The notes below the pieces were generated by a model. The model was not told where the DNA came from, searched no databases, and was given only the letters and a program-made list of their open reading frames with translations. Shown here piece after piece: positions 28,701 through 36,341 of a stretch of 64,000 nt of DNA (position 1 is the first letter of the stretch; each line of letters begins with the position of its first letter). The DNA comes from Asticcacaulis excentricus CB 48 (GTDB taxonomy: Bacteria > Pseudomonadota > Alphaproteobacteria > Caulobacterales > Caulobacteraceae): contig NC_014819.1 in NCBI RefSeq assembly GCF_000175215.2, positions 1 through 64,000 on the forward strand. Direction: 5' to 3'. The position numbers and the translations under genes are program-made.

Positions 28701-30210
28701 TCCAGATTGGAGTTTGGGCGGTCATGCCCCCGGAAGAGTTTTTGATGAAAGGCGTGAGCTGCGCGTAGGTGTTCCGAACCTGGGGCCGCGCGCCATTTAC
28801 GCTGGGGAGTGTAATCTTCTGCACCTGACCAGAGGGCGTATGATACTCGTACTCTGTACGAACGCCATTGGCGTCAATTACAGCCGTTGGCTTCATACAG
28901 TATTTGCGAGATGCGTCGTCGGTGCAGGCATTGCCATACTCTGAGGTCGTCACCAAAGCGGTGGCCATGTTGACGATCCCGTTCGAAGCGCCGCCTTTTG
29001 GTACAACGATGACTTTTGTTGGTCGCCCAACGGAGTCATACTGGTAGTCTGTGAATCCGCCGCTACCATCGCTATCAGGCGGGGACAGGCGCAATAACTG
29101 TCCAAACGCGAGGCCGCTACCGGTGTTATAAAAATAGTTCGTGGTTCGCCCGGCCTGATCCGTCGTCGAGGTCACCTTGCTCGATGGATTGATCCTCGTG
29201 ATGCGAGATTTGCCATCAGGCCCCGTCACTGTGGTGTCGACATAGCCTCCGACACGAATGTAACTGTACGTCCATGTTCCCCCGCCGACGGTCACTTGGT
29301 AGACTAAGCCTGCATTGGCATGGCTGGCGGGATAGTGGGTAATTGTCTTTGTCACTCCAGATGGAGAAGAGATCGTCGTGGTATCGCCGCTGATGGTGTA
29401 AGAAACCAAAGGACTTCCATTGCGAGCGATAGACGTTGTCGAACCACTAGTCGTAGCCGTTACGGTCGGAAATGTAGAGGCCACAGCACAAGAGCTTGCT
29501 GCCACATCGCAGTAGGTAGACGCTGAATTTACGGCAGTAACCTTGATGACCTTGAACGCGGCATCCACCTCGTACTTCAACATCCAACCTGACGAACTGC
29601 TCGCGGTTTTGACGGCTCTGGCACCTGTACTGTCGGAATAATAGGTGTACGAGACAGTTTCGCCGTCCGGCCTCGTCACCTGAGATAGAACGGCCTTGGC
29701 TCCATTCGTGCGGGTATACTGGACAAGCGTTCCTTCTGACAGGACAAGGGTGCACGTCCCTGGATCTGATGGTGCAAGCATGGTGCAGGTGAGCTTTTCC
29801 AATCCACTGTCTGACGATGTGTACGGGCTGGGGGTCAACTGACCGTTCGTGGATTGGACGAAAAAGCGATAAACTGCGCCATTGTAGTTTGCTAGGTACG
29901 TGAACCCGATAAGGCCTGAAGGCGGTGCTGAAATATCGAGAAAGCCCGCATGATTGTCCGCGACACCTGCAGCCGACTGGAAGTACTGTGTAGCCCGCGC
30001 GATTCCACTGCCACTCGAACCAATGCCAACATCGAGATCGGGGAGTTTCTCTTTGCCAGTCGCCAAGTTTACGCCGTTCTCATCAACTAGGGACAGAACT
30101 GGCGGCTGAACAAGGTTTTGACCATGAGCCCCGCCACAGCCCACTGTGAATGCGCCGATAATAGCCGCATTGACCATTATGGCGCGCGCACGCCTGAGTA
30201 GGCTAAACAT
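25765..30210 (-). CDS. Secreted RHS/YD-repeat toxin with beta-rich C-terminus (RHS3)
   Basis: The 1,481-residue protein has a signal peptide ending in GAHGQ. Next come DENGVNLATGKEKLP, many YD repeats and the RHS core (GRFMQTDPIGYGDGMNWYAY, about residue 1215). DTVIVYG follows the core. The last 235 residues are Gly/Ser/Thr-rich with alternating hydrophobics (GFGADLGAGYYAGRG and IGGGPWGTISYSRNF), reading like a beta-barrel or pore-type domain. The start follows GGGGAGGGG. RHS1 has a tail of similar character, and both are paired with small membrane proteins. Confidence 0.87.
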   Translation of the reverse strand: MFSLLRRARAIMVNAAIIGAFTVGCGGAHGQNLVQPPVLSLVDENGVNLATGKEKLPDLDVGIGSSGSGIARATQYFQSAAGVADNHAGFLDISAPPSGLIGFTYLANYNGAVYRFFVQSTNGQLTPSPYTSSDSGLEKLTCTMLAPSDPGTCTLVLSEGTLVQYTRTNGAKAVLSQVTRPDGETVSYTYYSDSTGARAVKTASSSSGWMLKYEVDAAFKVIKVTAVNSASTYCDVAASSCAVASTFPTVTATTSGSTTSIARNGSPLVSYTISGDTTTISSPSGVTKTITHYPASHANAGLVYQVTVGGGTWTYSYIRVGGYVDTTVTGPDGKSRITRINPSSKVTSTTDQAGRTTNYFYNTGSGLAFGQLLRLSPPDSDGSGGFTDYQYDSVGRPTKVIVVPKGGASNGIVNMATALVTTSEYGNACTDDASRKYCMKPTAVIDANGVRTEYEYHTPSGQVQKITLPSVNGARPQVRNTYAQLTPFIKNSSGGMTAQTPIWKLTETSTCMVGDLASCVGGANEKRTLFTYGTNNLLPTQTTTKLGDNSLPITATVTYNDNGQAIVADGPKPGAVDEVYSVYDTLGRQTAGIGVDPDLNDAARQRVASKTEYDSDGRARKVEVGTVPGSTYSGSTALDRWNQAVSDLNAFTVQQTDTNQFDTSTGLAIIARHYIGAEAGTPKDLTQRSYDNMGRVTCEAVRLNSNVYGNLPASACAQGAANPDGTKDRITQHNYHPVMGILTSVTTGVGTAFSRNEYVKTFDFDTTTSTGNLTAITDAKGNRTGYEYDGFNRLFKTCYPSAPNGASTNTSDCETTTYRATTVTGASQATRLVSQVTLRDNTSTISFGYDTLGRVSSKSGVVTETFTYNNFSQVTYRTNSTNGHTINGNPSTGSYTYNAHGWLLSEAQPMGTVSYQYDDYGRRIRLTYPTAGNPFITYDYNNGDEVVSIKENGSTQLAGFSFNNYSQRTALVRQNGQNTGYAYDASLRLQYLTQGTSGASHYNQITYGYNPADQIASKSGNNSAYGFTPTNQSIGYTINGLNQVSQIGSTPLSHDLRGNITGDTGGTFTYNANNLMVTATQSGIMTTLGYDASGRLYSVNKNSTTTRFLYDGVDLIAEFDGNGTLQRRYVHGPGDDEPLVQYNADGSKYFLHANEQGSIILITDGSGGQVATNAYDEYGLPRAGNAGRFQYTGQSYLPEIGMYYYKARIYHPVLGRFMQTDPIGYGDGMNWYAYVHGDPVNMTDPKGLTGDTRGGLGASPKIDTVIVYGLKGNCDSDCQRYYSQQQQRSEQLWRYVSTLVDYVDVKPEEVLNGVAYATCSTVIYTAGVNSTAGFGADLGAGYYAGRGADGSFRTGTFVSGGAEIGKNLGGSLTVTFLMGTVDNVQGFSHQANFAVPVAPYVSVPLSAGQTQTSALDFSLKGTNFYSVGIGGGPWGTISYSRNFTRTFSNGPTRMSATTKLVASLVDLAVKKGKLPSNCKAN

Positions 30211-30432
30211 GCCATCCCCTCCCCTGTTTCCCTGCCGTTTGGGTTGAGAAATACCGCGAACGGCGATTTTGACAAGGGGGGTAAAAAACAGATTTTCACA
30301 CGAAAATTGTCAGAAAAACCCAACCCAATGTTTTTTTAAAACAATTTGAAAAAATAATTTTTCGCTTGCCTGGAGTTGTGGTTGCGTCAATCATATGTCG
30401 AGAAACACGTTTTGCGGGCGGGGATAAACATC
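30211..30432. promoter_or_regulatory. Divergent AT-rich control region of RHS locus 3
   Basis: The 222-bp gap between RHS3 and its companion is strikingly AT-rich, with A and T runs at 30330-30362. It contains the inverted repeat TTTTCACACGAAAA at 30292-30305. Both promoters must lie here. Confidence 0.45.
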
Positions 30433-30939
30433 ATGAAGTCAGATAGTTCGCGGCTCCTGGCGTGTGCAGTGTCGGCTGCAGCTTTGTTTTTGACACTCGT
30501 GCCAATTGTTGCCAATGCCCAGAACGTCTCCTACACCTACGACGATTTTGGTCGTGTGAAGGAAGCCGTTTATGCGGACGGAACGAAGACAACTTACAGC
30601 TATGATGCCGCCAATAATCGAACAGCAGTGACGACGGCACCTCAAGGGAGTAATCCCCCACCAAGTAGCAATCAGCCTCCGGTCTGTACAAATTGGTCGA
30701 TTGTGCATTCAATCCCGGCACCTCCGCGCGGGACCAACACAGTCTCTGTGAGCCCGCCCGCAATAGCATATACGAGCCGCTGTTCTGATCCAGACGGCGG
30801 TACGATTACCCTCCTGTCCCCTTCTATGCCGTTCACAGTGACCACCAACCGGGGTGAAACCAAAACTTTCACTTACACCGTTTCCGACGGCCAGGGCGGA
30901 ACAGCCAGCGCGCTTTTTACAGTTACCTTCAACCCCTAG
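30433..30939 (+). CDS. Small secreted single-YD-repeat companion with Ig-like tail
   Basis: ATG at 30433 gives about 168 residues. The signal peptide ends VANAQ. One YD unit (YTYDDFGRV and YSYDAANNRT) is followed by a Pro/Ser linker and the Ig-like domain from PPVCTNWSI to SDGQGGTASA. It is clearly homologous to the product at 5271-5747 and stands in the same divergent position relative to an RHS gene. Its function is not known. Confidence 0.8.
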   Translation: MKSDSSRLLACAVSAAALFLTLVPIVANAQNVSYTYDDFGRVKEAVYADGTKTTYSYDAANNRTAVTTAPQGSNPPPSSNQPPVCTNWSIVHSIPAPPRGTNTVSVSPPAIAYTSRCSDPDGGTITLLSPSMPFTVTTNRGETKTFTYTVSDGQGGTASALFTVTFNP

Positions 30940-30961
30940 TCGCGAGGCCAGAGTATTAACC

Positions 30962-31333
30962 ATGAGCAAAAAGTCAAAACTCTTGCTAGGCAGCTTGATT
31001 ATTGCTGTTGCTGGACTAACACCCGTTATCGCCTCCTCGGAAGCACAAAACACGGCTCCGGTATGCCAGCCTAAAACCATCACCATAAACTCCGCGGAGA
31101 CGAACTACGTCACGAGCATTTCGGTCTCGCCGACAGAGTTGCAAGCCTGCGCAGACAGCGATGGCGACTCCGTTACTGTGATTACGGTAAAGAGCCCCGG
31201 CGCGCTTGCACCGGACGGACGCATAACAATTCCTTATCCCGGACAGGACGGTCAGGCCGTTACGGTTTCCTATGTTGTCTCCGACGGCAAAGGCGGCCAA
31301 AGCTCCTCAACAATTACGTTGAAGAACCCATAG
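30962..31333 (+). CDS. Small secreted Ig-like protein
   Basis: The 123-residue protein has a signal peptide ending near SEAQ. An Ig- or cadherin-like domain has TAPVCQPKTI at its start and VSYVVSDGKGGQSSSTITL at its end. It follows the YD companion by 22 bp, probably in one transcript. It resembles the Ig tail of the companions without the YD unit. A second, truncated copy lies at 42626-42887, and a distant relative in the same relative position lies at 39088-39408. Confidence 0.75.
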   Translation: MSKKSKLLLGSLIIAVAGLTPVIASSEAQNTAPVCQPKTITINSAETNYVTSISVSPTELQACADSDGDSVTVITVKSPGALAPDGRITIPYPGQDGQAVTVSYVVSDGKGGQSSSTITLKNP

Positions 31334-31335
31334 GA

Positions 31336-31639
31336 ATGGGTAGGCACCGACAGACCAGGCGAAGGAAGCACATGAAAGACAGCCGGTCATTGATGAGAAA
31401 CTCAGTCCGATCGTCGCCCAGATTGTTCTGTGTCTGAATGACCAAGATCTTGAACATCATGACGGGTCAAAGGGTGGACGGCCACCCTTGGCACCGTCAC
31501 CATAACCCACAGCAGCCTGTAGTGCCGGACGAAAAGCCTCGAAATCAACAAACCTGCCGTAGGCCTCGAGTTGGTCGCCGAGATCACTCAGCCGCTTCAG
31601 GCGATCTTCAACATCAAAAAATCCAGCCTGCCCCTTCAT
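31336..31639 (-). pseudogene. IS5-family transposase, N-terminal fragment with frameshift
   Basis: The start region (AGFFDVEDRLKRLSDLGDQL and KGGRPPFDP) is typical of IS5-group transposases. After FDP the reading frame shifts, and the continuation MMFKILVIQTQNNLGDDRTE and FLINDRLSFM is in another frame. The sequence stops matching near 31336. It is a dead 5' fragment of a different element from those at 31893 and 32736. Confidence 0.7.
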
Positions 31640-31892
31640 CGAAATCCCCGATGCAAACCCAGATCAGTGAATCACGATCCCTCCCTCTTGACGAGGGGTT
31701 TTTAGAGCCGTCCAACTGAATTGTTTGATCTGAAATTTACCTATATATTTTTCAATGATTTGCGACCCCCATATGATACAACTCCATTTTCGTTGAACAG
31801 TACGGGAAGGCTGGCGTTAGAGTAATGTTTCCACCTCTGAAATAATCTTGCGCGTAACTGAAAAATCAGCATCAAACTATTTTTCGAAACTA

Positions 31893-32733
31893 GGGTCCGG
31901 ACCCAATAAGCGGGTTTTCATGGGTGGGATGTTGTGATTCACTGCCTCGTCCGAGAGGTTGTGAGATGGCTGATTTCTTTTGGTTTTCCGATGCGCAATG
32001 GGAGCGGATCGAGCCCCTGTTGCCGACTGATGTACGGGGCAAGCCGCGTGTTGATGATCGCCGGGTTCTGAGCGGCATCGTCCATGCACTGCGTTGTGGT
32101 GGTCGCTGGGCGGATTGCGCCGATATCTATGGGCCGAAGAAGACGCTCTACAATCGCTTCGTCCGCTGGTCCGAACGTGGCATATGGGAGGGCATTTTCA
32201 GCGCGCTTGCGGGTGCCGAGGATGCGCCGGATCGGCTGTTCATCGACAGCAGCTGCATCAAGGTCCACCGCTGCGCGGGAGGGGGAAAAGGGGGGCCTTG
32301 GCTCATGGTATCGGCCGCACGAAGGGCGGACGCAACACCAAACTCCACGCCCTCTGCGACGCGAAGGGGCGTCCTCACGTCCTGCTCCTGACACCCGGCA
32401 ACGTCCACGATTGCAAGGTGGCCAAGCTGTGCATCGAGGCCCTGCCGCCCTCCGCCGAACTTGTCGCCGACAAAGGCTATGACAGCCAGGCCCTGCGTGA
32501 ATGGCTCAACGCGCGCGGTACCGAGCCCATCATTCCGCCGCGCAAGAACCGCAAAATCCAATACGAATACGACAAGGCTATCTACAAACAGCGCAACGTC
32601 ATTGAGCGCATGTTCTGCCGTCTAAAGGACTGGCGTCGCCTCGCCACACGCTTTGACCGAAACATCAAAAACTTCTTGAGCGCCGTCGCACTCGCCGCCG
32701 CTGTTATCTGGTGGCTGTAGTGAGTCCGGACCC
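31893..32733 (+). mobile_element. IS5-family (IS427-like) element 1
   Basis: The 841-bp element has terminal repeats GGGTCCGGACCCA and, at the right, TGAGTCCGGACCC. TA flanks both ends (31891-31892 and 32734-32735), consistent with a TA target duplication. The right-hand TA is shared with the next element. Confidence 0.75.
31966..32720 (+). CDS. IS5-family transposase made by -1 frameshift
   Basis: The first frame (31966-32391) carries FWFSDAQWERIEPLLP and FIDSSCIKVHR with the first catalytic Asp. The second (to 32720) carries LVADKGYDSQALR and YKQRNVIERMFCRLKDWRR with the last Asp and Glu. The switch is at the GGGGGAAAAGGGGGG run near 32281-32296 and needs a -1 slip. The same site in element 2 uses A6G5, so the frameshift looks programmed rather than accidental. 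Confidence 0.75.
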
Positions 32734-32735
32734 TA

Positions 32736-33587
32736 GGCCGAAAACTCATAAAACGGGTTTTCAAGGTGGCGTATGCGTGATTCAAGGCTTTCATTGATTT
32801 GGAGGCCTTTTTCATGACCCGTCGCCGCTACGAGCTGACAGAGAAGGAATGGGAGATTATTGCACCGCTACTGCCGAACAAGCCTCGCGGTGTCCCTCGT
32901 GTTGATGATCGCCGCGTCATCAACGGCATCTTATGGCGGTTTCGGACAGGTTCGCCATGGGCGGATGTTCCGGAGCGGTACGGACCTTCGACCACCTGCT
33001 ATAATCGCTTCGTCCGGTGGCGCAAAGCTGGCGTTTGGGACCGGATTTTTGCCGATATATCAAAGGCCTTTGACGGCGATATCATCATGATCGACTCCTC
33101 CTGCGTCCGCGTGCACCAACATGGTGCCACGGCAAAAAAGGGGGCCTTGACGATGGCTGCATGGGACGTTCCCGTGGCGGGTTGACGACCAAGATCCATG
33201 CGGTCGTCGATGCCGAATGCCGCCCAATCGCGCTGGAACTGACTGCCGGGCAGGCTCACGATAGCCAAATGGCTTTGCCTATGTTGAGCGCTATGAGGGA
33301 AGGTACGATCGTGCTGGGCGACAAAGCTTACGACACCAATGCATTGCGTATTGCCGTCAGCGAAAAGAAGGCGTGGGCCAATATCCCTGCCAAGAGCAAT
33401 CGGAAGGCCAGTTTTGCCTTCAGCGGATGGGTTTACAGGCAAAGAAACCTGGTCGAACGCTTCTTCAGCAAGCTCAAGCAGTTCAGGGGAATTGCCACAC
33501 GATACGACAAAAATCCCCTTAACTTCCTTGCCGCTGTCAAGATTGTAGCCTCTCGCATCTGGATCAAAGCGTTATGAGTCTACGGCC
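32736..33587 (+). mobile_element. IS5-family (IS427-like) element 2
   Basis: The 852-bp element abuts element 1. Its ends are GGCCGAAAACTCATAA and, at the right, TTATGAGTCTACGGCC. TA at 32734-32735 and 33588-33589 forms the target duplication. Confidence 0.75.
32814..33577 (+). CDS. IS5-family transposase made by -1 frameshift
   Basis: Frame one (32814-33185) carries YELTEKEWEIIAPLLPNKPR and MIDSSCVRVHQHG. Frame two carries LGDKAYDTNALR and YRQRNLVERFFSKLKQFRG. The frames join at GCAAAAAAGGGGG (about 33133-33145), a classic slippery A6G site needing a -1 slip. Both frames look intact, so the element may be active. Confidence 0.75.
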
Positions 33588-33595
33588 TAATCAAG

Positions 33596-34033
33596 TTAGA
33601 ATCTTTTTGTGGGCCTGATTAATGCCAAAAGTCCGCGCCCTACCAAATAAACAATCCCACTTATCGTGAAAAACGGCAATATATACAGCCATAGCATAAA
33701 GCCGGCCCATTCATTCGAGAAGTCTGAATAGGAGCCGTAAGAAAGGGAGATGTAAACGAAAATATACAAGAATTCGATCAGAGTCAAGCAAATAAAAGAC
33801 GAAATCACAAATGTAAAGTAATAAATAATTTTGCGACCAAAACACAAAAATCCATAAGCTGACGACAGGAATGAAGTAGTATAGAAAATCTGTAATGGAT
33901 CTAAATTATTGAAAAAACCTCCATCACGCCCAATAATAACATGATCGGATATTATTTGGTGAAATATTGACAAGATAAAAGCCGCAATCAATATTGCGAA
34001 AATGAATATAAAATGATTTTTTTTTATTGACAT
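33596..34033 (-). CDS. Multi-pass membrane protein, candidate immunity protein for the split RHS
   Basis: ATG at 34033 gives about 145 residues with four predicted membrane segments (around residues 7-25, 43-63, 69-93 and 110-135). It lies 8 bp after the stop of the RHS C-terminal half. It is very AT-rich, unlike the T2SS region. I recognise no family. The place and the pattern of the other three loci make it a candidate immunity protein. The IS5 pair ends 8 bp beyond its stop. Confidence 0.6.
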   Translation of the reverse strand: MSIKKNHFIFIFAILIAAFILSIFHQIISDHVIIGRDGGFFNNLDPLQIFYTTSFLSSAYGFLCFGRKIIYYFTFVISSFICLTLIEFLYIFVYISLSYGSYSDFSNEWAGFMLWLYILPFFTISGIVYLVGRGLLALIRPTKRF

Positions 34034-34041
34034 TTCTAAAT

Positions 34042-36324
34042 TTATTCCTTTTTTTCGTTGCTTGGCTCGGGCATTTCCAGTTCTACCCATCCATCCTGCC
34101 GAGCCTCTTCTGACTCAAGGTATTTTTGATCATCCTTTGGATTCATATTGTTCTTATGCTTTATATTCGCGGCATCCTGCGCTTTTTGAATCGCGTGGCC
34201 GCAGTTCGCCAAAGCAGCGTGATAATATGACCGAATCGATTTGGTGGCTGCAGCAATCAATCGCTTATCTTGACCCTTAGTTGTTGTCTTTTCGTAAGCT
34301 GCGTCATAGCCTCGATTTGCAGCGAATTGAAGAGCCTGTTCTTTCGTCTTGAACGTCTCTTCGACAGGTTCGAGAGCTCGCCCCCCAATGAGTTCATTGC
34401 CATCACTACGCCCCTCCTTCGATTGGAAGATCCATCCATCCTTTGCGTTGCCGACGATGTGTGCTTCATGAGCGATGTTGTTTCCCATGTCCGCAAAAAC
34501 AACGATTTGATTTTCACCTTTCGGGTCGACCTTGTTGATCGGATCACCGGCGACGTAAGCGTACAGATTTAAGTCATCCTTCGTCCCAATAGGATCGGTT
34601 TGTAAAAACCGACCTTGTAATGGGTCGTAGACACGCGCTTTGTAATAATACAGCTGCGCCTCAGGCAAGACAGTCTGCCCTGTATAACGGAAGCGAGTTC
34701 CGGCAAAGGTAAGCTGATCAGAAGCGTTGCGCGGCTCTCCATAAGGCCCGTACTTATACGTTTCCGTCAAAGCGCCGAAGCCATCCGAAAGACCCACAAT
34801 TGACCCTTGGTAATTAGTATGGAAATAACTTACAGACGCTGGCGATACACTAGCCCCGACGAGTTCAGCCCACGGGTCATCCTCGTTGACACCATGCAAA
34901 TACCTTCGAGCGACATCACCCGATGCGTTAAATTCCGCAATCAGGTCCGAGCCATCGTGCAGAAACTGAGTGGTCAGACCATTTGCCGTATAACTCGCAA
35001 TTCGCCCTTCTGGGTCGTAGGTTATGGTCAAAGACATCCCATTCGAATTTAGCGAGATCAACCTGTTAAACAGATCATAGGTCATTATTCTCGACCCGTC
35101 ATTGCTCAAATTGCCTCTTCGGTCATACCCCCCGATGACCGAAGCGACGGTGGCATCCCGATTCAAACCATCGAATGCTCTATAGTCGGCGGCCCCGGTT
35201 GGCACCCTGTAATCAAATGCATCAGTATTCGTGCCGGATACATTGGTGATTTGGGAAGCCGGGTTATACCCTAAGGTCCAAAGAGTGTTTCTGGTGGAGT
35301 CAGGAAAATGGAATCGAACCTCCGACCTGCGACCCATTCCGTCGTAACCAAAAATAGAAGTGGTGCCATTGCTGCGACTTTGTGCTTCAACTTTACCCTT
35401 ATTGTTATATTTTATGTAAAGCGCCACCCCGCTGCCGCTCACATCAGTATATGTGAGCCGGTTCGTACTGTCGTATGCGTAGTACTGATTTTTACCGTCT
35501 GGAAAAACCATGCCTGTGCGAGCAGAAGCTTGGTTATAACCATAGACCAGAGTGCGACCAAACATATCTGTAGACGACTGAAGGCGCCCCAATCCATCGT
35601 AAGAGTATGAAACTCCAGGTCCATCCCAATGGTCGAAACGCTTCTTTACAACGTGCCCGACCAGATCGTAGCTTGTATAAATGGGGCGCGACAAGTTGCC
35701 ATTTTCGTGAATCTGCACAACCTGCCTGTTTAACGCGTCATATGTCGTACGGACAATATTCCCGTCTCTGCGCACCCATCGCGTTCTATTACCATTGGCA
35801 TCGTACTCGTACCATTCAGTGTCTTGTACATTGATATCTCCAGCAGTTGCAATTGCACTCTGGGGAGTTGATGAGTCGAAATTCGATGGCCTGCCCGCGT
35901 CAGGGTAATTCAACGAGGAAAGCCGGTCGTAGCCGTCATATGAAAGACGGGTTCGATTTCCATTCGAATCGATCAAATGAATTATTTTACCATTGGGCGA
36001 ATAAGTATAGGTTCGAGCCGCGCGGCGATCTGACGTGCCAAACCCCTCTACTTCCTGTATAACCTGCCCGACGGCGTCATAATATAATCGCGTAATTCGG
36101 TCCGCACCTTCGATACCCTGTACGCCCATGTCGCATGCGCTTTCGGGAGTTGCACCTAGCTGTTGGGAGTTCATACGAACGGTCGAACACTCCAAGCGAC
36201 CAGCAGCGTCGTATGACAGTTGGGTTACCGCAATGACAGAGTCTGCGAAAGCAGATGTCGTGGATAGAAGGCCTGCAGATGCGGCCACTACTGCCGTGCA
36301 CGAAATTATAAGTTTGTAAGACAC
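34042..36324 (-). CDS. RHS C-terminal half with its own signal peptide and papain-like toxin tip (RHS4-C)
   Basis: I prefer GTG at 36324, with AGGGGG before it; this gives about 760 residues. A clear signal peptide (about 27 residues, ending in SAFA) precedes YD repeats. These begin exactly where the other RHS proteins have their matching internal repeat (LSYDAAGRLECSTVRMN compared with RSYDSLFRVDCVAQRLN in RHS2). The core (GRFLQTDPIGTKDDLNLYAY) is followed by QIVVFAD. The tip contains HEAHIVGNAKDGWIFQSKEG and YYHAALANCGHAIQKA, a His-then-Cys order that recalls permuted NlpC/P60-like enzymes. That enzyme call is moderate. Confidence 0.75.
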   Translation of the reverse strand: MSYKLIISCTAVVAASAGLLSTTSAFADSVIAVTQLSYDAAGRLECSTVRMNSQQLGATPESACDMGVQGIEGADRITRLYYDAVGQVIQEVEGFGTSDRRAARTYTYSPNGKIIHLIDSNGNRTRLSYDGYDRLSSLNYPDAGRPSNFDSSTPQSAIATAGDINVQDTEWYEYDANGNRTRWVRRDGNIVRTTYDALNRQVVQIHENGNLSRPIYTSYDLVGHVVKKRFDHWDGPGVSYSYDGLGRLQSSTDMFGRTLVYGYNQASARTGMVFPDGKNQYYAYDSTNRLTYTDVSGSGVALYIKYNNKGKVEAQSRSNGTTSIFGYDGMGRRSEVRFHFPDSTRNTLWTLGYNPASQITNVSGTNTDAFDYRVPTGAADYRAFDGLNRDATVASVIGGYDRRGNLSNDGSRIMTYDLFNRLISLNSNGMSLTITYDPEGRIASYTANGLTTQFLHDGSDLIAEFNASGDVARRYLHGVNEDDPWAELVGASVSPASVSYFHTNYQGSIVGLSDGFGALTETYKYGPYGEPRNASDQLTFAGTRFRYTGQTVLPEAQLYYYKARVYDPLQGRFLQTDPIGTKDDLNLYAYVAGDPINKVDPKGENQIVVFADMGNNIAHEAHIVGNAKDGWIFQSKEGRSDGNELIGGRALEPVEETFKTKEQALQFAANRGYDAAYEKTTTKGQDKRLIAAATKSIRSYYHAALANCGHAIQKAQDAANIKHKNNMNPKDDQKYLESEEARQDGWVELEMPEPSNEKKE

Positions 36325-36341
36325 AACTATCCCCCTCAGCC

